Source: Malus domestica
Taxonomy: Eukaryota > Streptophyta > Magnoliopsida > Rosales > Rosaceae
Reading direction: 5' to 3'
DNA length: 64,000 nucleotides
Assembly (NCBI RefSeq): GCF_042453785.1
Contig: NC_091666.1
Location: 26,742,501-26,806,500 of the forward strand
Shown here: positions 12,160 through 24,280 of the stretch, piece after piece
Numbering within the stretch: position 1 is the stretch's first letter
How the letters are laid out: the number at the start of each line of letters is the position of its first letter
Made by a program: the position numbers and the translations under genes
The notes under the pieces: generated by a model
What the model was told of the DNA's origin: nothing
What the model saw: only the letters and a program-made list of their open reading frames with translations
Databases searched by the model: none

Positions 12160-13387
12160 GGAAAAATTACACTTTACCCCCTTAGGTTTGAATGCAATTA
12201 CAATTTCTTACAACATCTTTAAAACATTTCAATCTTATACATTATTTATTATTTCATTTCAATTTCATACAACCGTTAGTTAATCTGCTAAAGTTTCTGT
12301 TAAGTGATAATGTGGCCACATGTTTTGCTGACCTAGCATACAAGTGGGGGCCATTGCTCCGGTAACAACATGGAATATACAAAATTAAAAAAATTAAAAA
12401 AAAATTTCTTAAAAACTATTTTAAGAACACCCATTTTTCTCCACTTCCTCATCTTTCTTCTTCCTCCCTTTCAATTTGCGCTGCTACCATCCCAAGTCTC
12501 CACCTTGCTAGCATTAAGCCCTAAAACAAAAAATTCATTGCAACCCACCCATCTACAAAACACCCAAAAATGCTTTGAAATCTATGAATTTCAAAGAATT
12601 GAAGCAAATATTGAAAAGTGGTTCAAAGTTCAAACCACATAAATCCATCGCAACCCACCAAACTGTACGAACCCAGATCCACACTACCCAAGAAAAACCC
12701 ACAACTTCTGCAAGAACCCATAAGATGGGAAGGACAGACATCAGAGGCGAAGAGGGAGGCTTCGACGGTGAATTTGATCAAGACTTGTTGTTTCTCTTTG
12801 GGGCGGCTCTGAATTTCTTGCAAATCCGCTTCGATTTACTGTATAAGCTGATGAAATCGACAAGGAAGAGCCGATACGAAAAGGTTGGGCGACGGGGGAG
12901 TGGCTATTGCTGGAACAGTGAAGGAGCTGCAGAATCGACGTCAGCAGCACCATCGTTGGAAGTCACAGACTATGCAGAGAGAGAAAGAGATAGGGGGTTG
13001 AGTTTTAGAGAGAGAAAAAGTAGGATGAGAGAGAAGGAAAAGTGTGTGGCAATTGAGCTAAGAGCGGCAAAATGGAGTGTGTGGCAATTGAAATGGGGGA
13101 GGGAAGGGGGGTTCGAGGAAGAAGAGACCCATAACTTTTATTTTTGGGGAAGAAGACTTCCCAAGAAATTTTATTTGAAAATTATTATTTATTTTTTATT
13201 CATGTGGCACAAATTTGTGGGATCCACGACGGCCACGTAGGCATATTACAGAAAAATTGATAGAACTTTTAACAAATGTATGAAATTGTAATAAAATAAT
13301 AAATAATGTATGCTATTGAAAATTTTAAAGATATTGTATGAGATTGTAATTGCACTCAAACCTGATGGGTTAAAGTGTAATTTACCC
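12160..13387. mobile_element. Non-autonomous Mutator-like element 2
   Basis: A 1228-bp element with ~170-bp inverted ends (left GGAAAAATTACACTTTACCC, right inverted GGGTAAATTACACTTTAACC) and an exact 9-bp target duplication TAAACTTTA (12,151-12,159 and 13,388-13,396). The ends are related to those of the element at 42,780-43,668, so both belong to one family. The interior (12,420-13,200) is purine-rich with a 221-codon open frame (12,575-13,240) that is compositionally biased and not recognised. I do not call it a gene. Confidence 0.85.
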
Positions 13388-14093
13388 TAAACTTTATGCC
13401 ACATAGAAAAGAAAAAAAAAATGCATGAAGGAAAAGAGGACATAAACTTTACCCTCTTGAAACCAAAACAAGAAAGATTCAAAGAAAATAGGGGGGACAT
13501 GAAACCCTCTAAAGTCAAACCTAAAACATCTAAACCTGTAAAACAAGTCAAACAACACCAAAAGGTTAGAAAAACGCAAGAAAGTGAGACAAACATGTAT
13601 GTCAAGATGAACATTAATTTGAGAAGCGGTAGCCAGACAAACCAACGTAGTAAAAAAACAATGCAACATGAGCCGCCGATTGAGGGTAGTCATGCCGTAT
13701 TAAAGTTGGAGAAGGCAAGCCTATGTTAGCAAAAGTGTTCGTAACAAGATTTTCTTCACAAATATATGTGAAATGCGTAGAAAGTCATTTTTCAAATGTG
13801 AACAGCCAAACAGACTATTATGTACGAAGAGGCCAAGGAGGATAAAAAAATTCGATTGGGGAGCAGAAATAACACTAAAAAGGTTATTTGCCAACTAAAG
13901 ACAATGTCAATCCCGCTGATATGCAAACTCTACACAAATAATAACTACTAATAATTATGCAAACTTTACACCAAGATCCATTTCCCTCTCTCACTTCTTC
14001 TCCCCCAATTGGCATGCTAGATCCCCATCGAGGCCAAATGTTTGGTATTTTACACACCCCTTAGCCTCGTTTTCTATCCATAAGATGCTTTGT

Positions 14094-14119
14094 TATATAT
14101 ATATATATATATATATATT
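14094..14119. repeat. (TA)n microsatellite
   Basis: About thirteen TA dinucleotide units in a row. Confidence 0.9.
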
Positions 14120-14129
14120 GTAAGGGTTC

Positions 14130-14420
14130 GTGAATGAGACCTGGATCTAGTGTCTACTCTCTTGGTTCGGAGTTTGGCTTTCTTCGAGGATGTGACGGCG
14201 GCGGCGGTGGTCTGGTTTATGCTACTTGAGTTTAGGGTTTTTTGTTGTTTGTTTTTGCAGCCTTCAGGCCTAAGCTTATGTGGGCCTCTCATTGTATCCT
14301 GGGTTGTAACTCTCATTTTGCTTGTGCCTTTTACTTTATATATTGTTGTTTACCTGGCTCTTTTTGTGCCTTGTACTAGTTTTTATTGTAATGGAAGTTC
14401 TCTTGCTTGACCAAAAAAGG
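14130..14420 (+). mobile_element. Possible 3' end of a LINE retrotransposon
   Basis: The segment ends in TTGCTTGACCAAAAAAGGGG, resembling the 3' untranslated ends of plant L1-like LINEs (TTTTCTTGCTTGACC plus an A-run). No reverse transcriptase is present, as expected for a 5'-truncated copy. Similarity was judged by eye only. Confidence 0.35.
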
Positions 14421-14917
14421 GGACGTTGTGGCATAGGGTTACCATAACAAAGGATTGCTTTTCCAGTTCCTTCTACTTGTGTTTTCATCCACTCCATCTC
14501 CACCTATATATTGTACGCATGCAAGAAAGTAGTAATTTCTTCAAATTAAGGGGGGTGTATTCAATTCGGATTTTAAGAGAGTTTCAGGGAATTAATAATT
14601 CCAGGGGTATTCAATTGAGAATTTGAAAGATTTTATAAAAGTCTTGGTATATTCAATTGAGATTCTTAAAGACTTCTTACAATTCCCTATAAATTTAAGT
14701 ACCATATTGGAAAATCGAACATAATGATTAAACAAAGTGAAAGTAATTAACTAGATACTAAATTGTGCTTCAATTTGGTATTGAACTTGCTAATCTTGCA
14801 CGAAATCATGTCTGGTCATTGTCACATCCCGGCCTGGACCCCAACCACATCTCAGGCTCGACTCCGTCGTAGCACGATATTGTCCGCTTTGGGCCCCGAC
14901 CACGCCATCACGGTTTT

Positions 14918-15000
14918 GTTTCTGAGAACTCACACGAGAACTTCCCAATAGGTCATCCATCATGGGATTGCTCTCGCTCGAACTCACTTAACTTCGAGTT
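14918..15000 (-). repeat. 5S rRNA-like domain in Cassandra LTR 1
   Basis: Read on the minus strand, the stretch with AGTTAAGTGAGTTCGAGCGA and then GGATGACCTATTGGGAAGTT follows the 3' half of plant 5S rRNA, including the region of the internal polymerase III promoter. Known for Cassandra. Whether this copy is transcribed cannot be seen. Confidence 0.75.
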
Positions 15001-15281
15001 CCTAAGGAATTCAAAGCCAATGAGCTACCAAAAGACCTCATGCTAGGTAGAGATGAGAATATACATATAAGGCTTATAAGATCCACTCCCTTGGGCGATG
15101 TGGGATGTTACAATCCACCCCCCTAGGGGCCTGACGTCTTTGTCGGCACACTTCCGCCCAAGGATTAGCTCTGATACCAAATTGTCACATCCCGGCCGGG
15201 GCCCCCACCACTTCTCGGGCTCGACTCCGCCGTAGCACGATATTGTCCGCTTTAGGCCCCGACCACGCCTTCACGGTTTTG

Positions 15282-15362
15282 TTTCTAGGAACTCACACAA
15301 GAACTTCCCAGTGGGTCACTTATCCTGGGAATGCTTTCGCTCGAACTCGCTTAACTTCGAAA
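15282..15362 (-). repeat. 5S rRNA-like domain in Cassandra LTR 2
   Basis: Same domain as in the other LTR, with GTTAAGCGAGTTCGAGCGAA and GTGACCCACTGGGAAGTTCT on the minus strand. It is slightly closer to the 5S consensus than LTR 1 (GTTAAGCG rather than GTTAAGTG). Confidence 0.75.
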
Positions 15363-15486
15363 TTCCTAAGGAATCTGAAGCCAGTGAGCTCCCAAAATGC
15401 CTCGTGCTAGGTAGAGATGGGAATATGCATATAAGGCTTACATTACAGGATCCACTCCCCTGGGCAATGTGGGATGTTACAGTCAT

Positions 15487-16949
15487 AATAATTAATAATC
15501 TATTCTATTAAGAGAAGAGGGCTTGTCAACTTTTTGCCCCATTTTCTTCCAATTTTGCCCTCACTTTGAATACACAATGCTGACATGAGGAGGGTAAAAT
15601 AGTAATTTTGTATCTTTTGAACTTTTCCCCTTTTTTTTCCTATTTTGCCTCACTTTTGATACACAATATTTACATAAGGAGGGCAAAATAATAATTTTAT
15701 ATCGAAATATTTACATAAGATAAAAAATATGCATTTATTAAGAGAAATTATTCCATCATCATTTTTTCATACACGTAAGTGAAATCATGATATTTTTTTG
15801 GATAGTTTGAATGAACTGAAGCGGTTGCGCTTGAGAAGAACGTGGAAGGAGGTGGACGGTTGTTCACACATACAAGGTGTGTGCTCTCTACTAGTATGCA
15901 AGCATCCAATTCAGTACCAATTGGCAACATATAAGAGATCCTCATATATTTTAAACATTGCATTAGGACTTTCATCTCCAACTTGACATACTCTTAATAT
16001 CAATGAGATAACCTTAATATCCTAAATTCTATTTTGAACTTTGAAGGGTCATCAAAACTTTAGATATTTTTGAAATTTGACAAAAAATATATAAAGTTTT
16101 GATGATTCCTTAAATTTCAAAAATAGAACTAGGAGGTCAAGGTTATCTCATAAAAATATATAAAGTTTGGATTATATACTATATAACTTCTCGTCTCCAC
16201 CATTTTTTTTTGTAAGACTACCAATTTCTTTCAATTGAGAAAATTCATTGCGGACGCATATAAAGACTACAACACCCAAGTTGATCTTGAAGTGCCAAGA
16301 GTTGACATGTAGAAAATATTGTAACATAACTGTATAATTTAAATAAAGTCCACACCAATTTTGTTAGGAATTACTCAAATTTGATAAACTTACACAGACC
16401 AACACCTCACACAAAACTCAACTCAACTCATTCAACAATCTATATAAAAACTTTCACCAGTTTATCTACACAAATACAAAAAGTCTAAAACACATAGAAT
16501 GAATCTAAATAAAAACTATATATGATTCACATCAATAATCAAATCTAATTATTCATAAAAGAAATTTAATTTGGACAAGTTATGAAGAACTTACTTTGGA
16601 ATTTGAAAGATGAAATTTAGGTGGTCGTTAGAATGATCGCCAAAGTGGGGTGGTAGGAGTTTGGACGTTAAGAATTGAGTTTGGTGGGATTGGATTTAAA
16701 GTTCTAGCGTATCCTCTCTTTTTTTATATAAAGTAACATGACCCACAACAACATCGTTTTGGCCACGTAATATTTTTAAAAAGAAATAATAAGAAGTGCA
16801 ACTTTTCTTTGAGGCATTGTATCAAACAATTCGAAAGCATATATGAAGGTCAACTTCAAACTTTAAAAAGACAGCACCCAAGTTATCCATGACGAATCGC
16901 CAAAGTTTGGATGGTCATCTAACCTTCTTTCCCCCTTAATGCGTACACC
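15487..16949. other. Intergenic, no gene
   Basis: Two diverged direct repeats of about 100 bp with TTTTGCC..CACTTTGAATACACAAT cores lie at 15,515-15,620 and 15,622-15,705. The rest is AT-rich. Short open frames are not convincing. Confidence 0.5.
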
Positions 16950-17285
16950 TCTGAATATTTGAGCAACCACGTAAATACTTTACCTATACCCACTCATAGT
17001 TACTATGGACATTGGGCATGGGGTTGTGTTTTGATACAAAACCTAATATGAGTGCATACTTTCGAGTCCAAGCTCAAATAGCCTAAACACGAAATCATAT
17101 TTAAACTAAATTTGTTTTATAGTTACTTGATACGATTCAGACCCAACTTTTGCAATAAATGAAGACAGCCACAAGTCTGCAGCTAGACCATAAGGTAAAG
17201 TTAGTCTCTTCCATTGTTGTTCTTTGGGAAAAAGAAAAGTTGTGGAAAGGTGTTTAGATTCCTCAAAGACTAGGACTATGGTGGG
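16950..17285 (+). repeat. Block R, direct copy, first half
   Basis: Matches 22,080-22,430 in direct orientation: shared GAGCAACCACGTAAATAC, GGGTTGTGTTTTGA, GCTAGACCATAAG and GTTGTGGAAAGGTGTT. The match resumes at about 18,880-18,980 (ATGC.ATCAGTCTTGCTTTTCG), so roughly 1.6 kb of other DNA lies inside this copy. Confidence 0.7.
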
Positions 17286-18875
17286 TAAGGTCATCTCTAA
17301 TTGCAAATGACTAAACATAATTATGTTTAGAATTATATTCTTATAAAAAGTCATTTTTAAATGAATAATGTTATACTATGTTCATATATCGTCTTCAATT
17401 AAAAATGAACAAAATACCCGCGAGTATGGATAACCATGATAACTGGCCCATTTAAAACTCACGATTACAATTATGGGTAACTGTTTAAACAAATAAATAG
17501 TTATGTGTATAACATGTTTACCCGTAAAATTTAAATAGATGATTATGGTTATTACTTGCAGCTATAATGAGTACCCATTTAATAGTTTATTTTAATATAT
17601 GTAAAATTGAAAACAAGCTATAAAAAACTCTAAAAATTGTTCGACCTCTCCCATACTCCCGCCGCTCATCTCTCCTTGGTGCCCTCTCTCATCTCCGGCG
17701 AAACAGTGGATTTGTTGCCCATTTTTAGTCGTCGATGATTGCAGCACCTCATTCCGACTTCCATCAACCACAAAATCCACTTCTCTTCTCTTTTTATTTG
17801 TATTCAAAATTAGTTCAAGGATTTATATTTTGGATTAATTGGATTGGAGGTTTGGATTAGTCTGACATGTGGTAAATAATTGGGGAAGGGAAGCAATTGT
17901 TTGTGGTGCTGCTGCCTGCTCACTAATCTCCAAGCGAGAGTCCCAGATTGCTTCCTAATTTATTTTCATGAACACACAGAGTTCTATTTTGATGCCCAGT
18001 ATTTGTTTTATTTTCTCTATTTCTTATGATATTAATTGACTGCCAACCACACAAGTATCGTAACAAGAACGACTTGCATGACATGAGCATGCGGCAATCA
18101 AAACATTTTTCATCAATGATACAATAATTTGTATAAATTTTTTGAGGACTTAAAATATTAAATACGAAAATGCATGTTAAATGTACCTACAACGGTGTTT
18201 AATTGTAAAAAAAATAGACAAATTTCTACTTTAATTTTCAAGTTTTTTTTTTTAATCGAATCTAAGAACTCTCACTTATGGGTGAGAAAGAATATCAATA
18301 GATCGTAGTACTAAGTTGCAATTTTCACGTTGTTTAAAAAACATGACAGGTAAAAAAAGGGGCAAAATGAGTAAAAAACGGGTAAACGGTTACAGTGAAA
18401 TGGTTACGCCGTTATAAGTATGGTTAACCATTTATAAACGGTTATGTGTAAGAGTATAATCGTTTATGCAATTACCCAACAGTTAAACGATTATGGCCAT
18501 ATAACCGCAATTACCCGTCCGTCATAACCGTTGCCCATTCCTATCTCCAACTAAATGGGCCAAACATAACCCTCAATAATTTATTAGTTTTCTGTTTGTA
18601 CTTAAAATTTATTAGTAATTTAATTAAATTACTGTTGAATGTTTTCAAATCTAGCCATTGAATTTGAATCAATTATTACAAATGAGGAGCTGGACCAAAA
18701 AAACAGGTTAGGACTATATTTGGCCAACCTCATGCCTTTTTAGCCAAATTTTGATACAGTGGGCTTCATAGAATTATAGCATAACCTTTGATTGAAGGAA
18801 TTTGTGAACAAATCAAATCATTTTAACTTTTTAACTTATTAACTTTTAACCTTCTCCACTAAAAATGGCCTAAGT
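17286..18875. repeat. Insert splitting block R, repeat-rich
   Basis: The interval interrupts the duplicated block R. It contains many GGGTAA/TTACCC and TAACCGTT-type motifs in both orientations near 17,400-17,560 and 18,350-18,540, resembling sub-terminal repeats of hAT-type elements. I could not define its ends or a target duplication. No transposase frame is visible. Confidence 0.4.
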
Positions 18876-19282
18876 TGTCGAAGCGTCGTCCAAGCTGATG
18901 CAATCAGTCTTGCTTTTCGTACAAATCCCACCACTACATCTACCTGTTTCCTTCCACTTTCTTATTTTACAAAATAAGAACACATTTTTCAGTAAGATAA
19001 CGCAGCATAACTATTTTTCTTGAAGATATTATCTCCGCAGAATCACACTAGCGAGCATCTTCGGTAATAGGAACCCAACCCTTTCGTTTCTTTTTGTACC
19101 AAAATTCGGTTGTGACTTTATTGTAGCCAAGATGCTCTGCCAAGTCGTTTTAGTCAAACATGGAGATAAAGTCTCTGTCACACTTGTCTTCCCATTGCAC
19201 AATTCCACCCATGTAAAATTCATGCACAAAGTACCACCATGGTGGATTTTGAGTGTGAACTCATTTAGATCAGTAAACTAAA

Positions 19283-19430
19283 GGGGTGTGCTATCCACAC
19301 ACCCTTTTTCACTTCTCACACACCCTTGTTAATTTCTATCCGTTAGATCTTCTTCATTTCATCTGATCCGACGGCCGAAAATTAAAAGGGTGTGTGAGAA
19401 GTAAAAATGGGTGTGTGGATATCACACCCC
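19283..19430. mobile_element. Short MITE with GGGGTGTG ends
   Basis: A 148-bp element with inverted ends GGGGTGTGCTATCCACACAC and, inverted from the right, GGGGTGTGATATCCACACAC. TAAA flanks each side. A degenerate relative lies at about 20,690-20,840. No coding capacity. Confidence 0.8.
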
Positions 19431-19437
19431 TAAACTA

Positions 19438-19600
19438 AATAGACAGTAAACTAAGTAATACAAAATTTAATCAAATTTACCAAATTTTACATACAGAAAT
19501 CGACACAAATAGACATAATACCAAATAGACAGTAAACTAAGTAATACAAAATTTAATCAAATTTACCAAATTTTACATACAGAAATTGACACAAATAAGA
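19438..19600 (+). repeat. Two-copy tandem duplication, 86-bp unit
   Basis: The unit beginning TAGACAGTAAACTAAGTAAT is repeated once at 86 bp spacing. The copies differ by very few bases (for example GAAATCGAC versus GAAATTGAC), so the duplication looks recent. Confidence 0.85.
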
Positions 19601-21180
19601 CCACTTTAACAACAATCAAAACCCAATGTGCATTTCCTCCAATATGTCTCCTTTAACAACCGCACAAAAAGAAAATGAACAACCACCAGAACTCAATTTA
19701 CACGCATTTCCTCAAATCTCTCCAAATACTACCATAAATTACTATTTGCTCGACGAAAGTTTGCCCAACAAACAAAATTTCGTCGGGCCAAGTAACTTTA
19801 TTCGACAAAAAAAATTTAGTCGAGCAAACGTGGTCAACGTTTTGGTTCTTTTTAGATACTTAGATCATCTCTAACCCTTGCGCTAAAATCTAACATTTTT
19901 AATTGAGAAAATTTAGGTATTAACTTATAAACAGTTTTTTTGCTCCAATAGTCTTGGGTTAAAATTTTAGCACGAGATTATTAAATAATGAATTTAGGCT
20001 CAATTTTTTTTTTCCAGTAACTTTTTCAAAAAGTTTGCAAAGCTGCTTATACTTTTTGCTGTTTTAGATCCAAGATTTTGAAAATAAAAATTAAAAAAAA
20101 ACTTTTTTATTTACCCAACATAATTAAGACACCACCTTTTTAAGAAGTTGCTTTTAAAAAAATTTAAGCAACCCCCAATCAATCCTACAAACTTTGTAAA
20201 ATAAGAAAGTGAAATTTGATCAAAAATAATAAATAATAAATAAGAAAGTGAAATTTGTTCAAAAAAAAAAAAATAAGAAAGTGAAGGGAAACGTGTCGGA
20301 TTGATTAGGGGTTACTTAAATTTTCAGGAAAACTAATGAAAATGGTTTTAATCTTTAAGTTTTAACAATAAGGACAAAATAAAGGGTAAAGTGAATAGTA
20401 CCAGGTTTGACTTTTTAATGTAAAAATATGATTTTTCGTTAAAGTAAATAGTACCGCGGACTTTTCGTTAAAACTCCCTAAATTTTTTTGTGATTTAGAG
20501 CAAAGCATGTTCATCAATTAAAATTACAGGGACGACAATAAAGTGGAATAAACGAGTGTGATCTAACTAACTTCCAATTTTTCTGATTTAGAGCATTCTT
20601 AATGGCAATGCAAGACATTTATAATTTTAGAGCTATATTTTTGTACTTTTAAATTAAAAGAAGTGGCCGGTTTGAGGTTTTTGATTTGGATAGTGCCATC
20701 ACATATCTTTTTTTACTTTTTACACACGTTCTTGTTAATTTTTATTTACTCATATTCTTCAATTCGTTTAATCTGATGATCGAATTTTAAAATACGTGTG
20801 TGAGAGGTAAAAACAAATGTGTAGTTAGCACCGTTATTTGGTTCTCTCTCAATCTCAATGCAAAAATTATTATATGTTTATGTTAAAAATGAGTGTCTAA
20901 TAATGCAATATTATGTAGAGCTAAAAAAGCTTACTTGTGACAGCGTATTAGTGGACGGGCCTCCACGTGCTGATAAAATTGTTCTATGTGGATAAATTTT
21001 TCTTTGTGATGGAAATACGGATGATACATCATGTGTTTTTATATAAGTAATTGAAAGTTTTATTTTTTTAGTTATTAACTTTTTAACATACATATCTTAC
21101 TATTTGTATAATGACACATGATGTATCATCCTGTGTACCGGTCACACTGAAAAATCTCTCATGTGTAAGATGCCTTGCTA
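19601..21180. other. Intergenic, no gene
   Basis: MITE fragments (19,860-20,000 and 20,690-20,840), repeated AAATAAGAAAGTGAAATTTG runs at 20,200-20,285, and short frames without recognisable content. Near 21,110-21,160 there is a copy of a TGACACATGATG...ACCGGTCACA..GAAAAATC.CTC motif. It is also found near 12,000-12,050 and, inverted, near 7675-7735 upstream of gene A. Confidence 0.5.
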
Positions 21181-21410
21181 CCGTTCTTGGTTACACAATG
21201 ACACGTGGCATAGATTCGAAGGCATCAGGGCAATCGCAATCCGTCCACAGTTTCAATAATATTTTGTTTTGTTGTTATTCTTTTGTTTTTGTTGTTAATG
21301 CTAACGTTTTTCTTTCCTTCATCGAGGGGTTTCACCTTTCCTCTGTTTGCATCGAATCATTGATCTTCCTCAAGAAGGTTCATTTGTCTATATTAGACCG
21401 TAAATAAAAT
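21181..21410 (+). repeat. Block F, copy 1 (upstream of gene B)
   Basis: Shares ordered segments with 24,020-24,280: CCGTTCTT, TGACACGTGGCATAGATTCG, TTTCAATAATAT, CTTTCCTTCATCGAG, CCTCAAGAAGGTTCATTTGT. The two are direct duplicates about 2.85 kb apart. Shorter inverted relatives occur upstream of gene A (9866-9950 and 10,370-10,420). Confidence 0.75.
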
Positions 21411-22079
21411 ATCTGCTTGATCAAGTCTCTTCTGCCTGATAAAAGTCAAGTGGATGAGGAATGGTAATTTCAATCACCGGCCTTTTGGTTTTCTCGCACT
21501 AATTAGTAACACCATCCTAATCAGTGATGGATCTAGAAAATATTAAATGTGAAGTTAATAAGAATAGTACACGTAGCGCGTACAAAATTTTTTAGATCGT
21601 ATAGCATGAAAATTGACATTTTATCAAATCTTTGTATGCCTAAAATTATTTGTCAAGTCATATTACATGTCTGTTGACACATGTCAATAGGAGCATGTTG
21701 ACTGATGTCGATAGATTTTGGGCGACCATGTCGATAGATGTTGAGTGATCTTATTGAAAATGCCCATAGAAAAACATACAAAGGCATGAGGCTAGCAGCT
21801 ACTTTATTCAGTGCCCCTAGTTCATTGAACAGTTAGAAGACAGCTTTCAAGGGCAATCTCAAATTTTCAATAGGCAGCATCCAATTATTTCATGGAAAAT
21901 TTCTGAGTTTGTGGTTAGCTGACCCACCTTATCCAAGGTGGATCCGCCTCTGATCCTAATTGAATTTCCATTATCATTTTTATCATTGTCATCATGTCAT
22001 TATGTCATCAAATTAATACGATTCTACTAAATTTTACATGCGTATAGGCGACTTATGATCCTAACATTATTGCTGATTG

Positions 22080-22560
22080 ATACCATTCGAGCAACCACGT
22101 AAATACGTATCCCACGCATGGTAACCTAGGATAGTGTGCATGGTGGGGTTGTGTTTTGACGCAATGCATGTATACTTTATTCGGATTCAAGCTTAGATAG
22201 CCTAAAACGAAATCATATTTTAAACTAAATTTGTTTTATAGTTAACTTGATACGATTAACAAGAATTTTACCGAACTTGAAACCTTTCTGAATAAACGAA
22301 GACAACTACAAGTCTTCAGCTAGACCATAAGATACAGTGAGTCTTCCATTATATATTGTCCTTTGGAAAAACAAAAGTTGTGGAAAGGTGTTCAGATTCC
22401 TCAAAAGATTAAGACTCTGGAGAGTGGTGACTGAGCGGTCGAATCAGCGTCCAAGGTGATGCGATCAGTCTTGCTTTTCGGATACAATTCCCACCACTAC
22501 ATGTTTCCTTTCACTTTCTTCTTTCACAAAAAATTCAAAAGAAAAAGAAACACAATTTAA
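22080..22560 (+). repeat. Block R, full-length copy
   Basis: The least disrupted copy of the block. It is found split at 16,950-17,285 plus 18,880-18,980 (direct) and at 10,480-10,669 plus 11,640-11,940 (inverted). It lacks a coding frame. Its identity (old transposon or segmental duplication of upstream DNA) is open. Confidence 0.7.
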
Positions 22561-24019
22561 TAAGCAATTGAAATCATGCAAAGAGTTTGCTTTTCGTACA
22601 AACTCATAAATTAAAATTACAGATACGACAACAAACTAAAATAAAGGGAACAAGAATTCTCTCCTTTTTTTTTTTTTTTTTTTTTTTTCCTCCTCTTTCT
22701 CACTCATGTTTGAATCAGTGGCAGAGCTAACATGAGATCATTAGTTATCTTTGACTCCAACAACTTAAAAAATCTCATTATATTTATTAATGTATTGTAT
22801 TTGACCCCTATAAACAATTAAGGCAAACTAAATTATAATCTTCTCTTTCTATTTCTTCTATTTTCTGCTATCATATTTGTCTTCATTTTCTCTCTTCTTG
22901 TTTGCGACTCTGTTTTGCTTATCATGTGCTCGATGAAATACTTTAGTTGAAAAACCTTGGTAGACTTCAACATTACTCCACAATATCTTACATCTACACT
23001 CGACAAGCCTCTACAAATAATATTAGTTGACGACATATATGACATGAACTTTCGGCATATGTTAACAAGAATTGACACATGCCTCCTAGGTGCTCGACCC
23101 AATGAAACTTATTTTGTTGATATTATGACCCTATTATTTAAAAATCATAGCTACACCACTAGTTTGAACACTCAACATTTCATCTTTGTAGAGAGAGAAA
23201 GAAGAAAAAAGTAGAAAGAGGAAAAAGAAAAAAAATTGTGAGAGGAGAAAAAAATGGAGGGGAGAGAATCCCAATCTGAATAAACCAATGTGACCTGACA
23301 TCCAATTTTTGTGAAGAGCATTCTCCATGCAAGATTTATAATTTTAGACATATTTTTGTATTTGACTTATATGTTACATCTAAAATCTAAGTCTTTGTAT
23401 TGTAAGAGAAAATATTTGAGTCAAACTTGAGTTTTTCACGATTTAAGTATGTGCATTGAAGATGATTGTAGTAAAAAAATCAAAGCTTAATGTTTTCGGT
23501 TGAATAACATTTTTTCTTGTTAGTATAAGCTCTACCTCAAACTTAAATATTATACTAAAATTCAAATTTGGTCTTACTTTGACAGAAAACTTGTAAGAGT
23601 TTTGAGTATCTGGTGCATTAGATTATCCTTATATTTAAGAAGTCCAAATTTTTTTGGTGCATTAGAAATGATATTAAACCTTAATTAAGAGTTTAAAATG
23701 ACGTGCTCTAAATTAGGCTAATTATTGTGTGATTTACCTGAACTTTCTATCCTCTATGTGTAAAATACCGATGTACTAAAAAAAAAAATTTGACGGGCTC
23801 TATACTTGCAAGAAGAAGAGCTCTTACACAAAGGACCACTCTCATATACAAGGAGTTCTTTGTTCAACGTCAATTATTATTGTACAACAAAACTCTTTAA
23901 TTGGAGAATAACTTACACAGAATGAGTTTACTGTCACATGTTTCAATCTAAGAAATATGTAAAACTTGCTTGTGACAGTATTAATAGACTGGAACATCCC
24001 ATAATGATGGAATATTTGT
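22561..24019. other. Intergenic, no gene
   Basis: Poly-T run near 22,665-22,690, purine-rich stretch at 23,190-23,255, and MITE-like text around 23,320-23,600. The 85-89-codon frames at 22,833-23,214 overlap on opposite strands and show nothing recognisable. Confidence 0.45.
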
Positions 24020-24280
24020 ATATAAATTGTGGTCCTTCCGTTCTTCGTTAGAATGACAAGTGGCTTAGATTCGAAAGCAACTCACAATTTCAATAATATA
24101 TTTTTTTTTCTTTTGTTCTTTCGCGTTTGTTGATGTTTTTTTTTTTTTTTTTTTTTTTGGTAAAAGTTCGCTTTTCCTTTGCTTTCCTTCATCGAGCGGT
24201 TTTACCTTTCCTGTGTTTGCATTGAATCATTCAACTTCCTCAAGAAGGTTCATTTGTCTATTTTAGTAAATTAAATATTT
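24020..24280 (+). repeat. Block F, copy 2 (upstream of gene B)
   Basis: Direct duplicate of 21,181-21,410, with a poly-T expansion at 24,138-24,160. It ends about 830 bases before the gene B start. Confidence 0.75.

Larger units (their letters stand above)
13388..14819. other. Intergenic with possible LINE tail and MITE pieces
   Basis: No gene supported. A 102-codon lysine-rich frame at 13,421-13,729 has no recognisable content. About 14,130-14,420 looks like the 3' end of a LINE: a coding-like stretch, then GTAATGGAAGTTCTCTTGCT followed by ACCAAAAAA. From about 14,550 there are GTATTCAATTGAGATT repeats typical of a degenerate MITE, ending before the Cassandra insertion. Confidence 0.45.
14820..15481 (-). 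mobile_element. Cassandra TRIM retrotransposon (complete, 5S-rRNA-derived LTRs)
   Basis: Two near-identical LTRs, 14,820-15,112 and 15,183-15,481 (293 and 299 bp), both reading TGTCACATCCC...GGGATGTTACA on the plus strand. They surround only 70 internal bases. These contain GCTCTGATACCA (15,168-15,179), the complement of the methionine initiator tRNA primer-binding site, so the element lies on the minus strand. The LTRs carry a 5S rRNA-like stretch on the minus strand (AGTTAAGCG..., then GGATAAGTGACCCACTGGGA). A perfect 5-bp target duplication GTCAT flanks it (14,815-14,819 and 15,482-15,486). It has no genes and depends on other retrotransposons for mobility. It appears complete. Confidence 0.92.

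Noticed and set aside
12575..13240. 221-codon open frame
   Set aside because: Lies inside MULE 2, is purine-rich with no recognisable domain, and overlaps opposite-strand frames. It could be captured DNA but not a supported gene.
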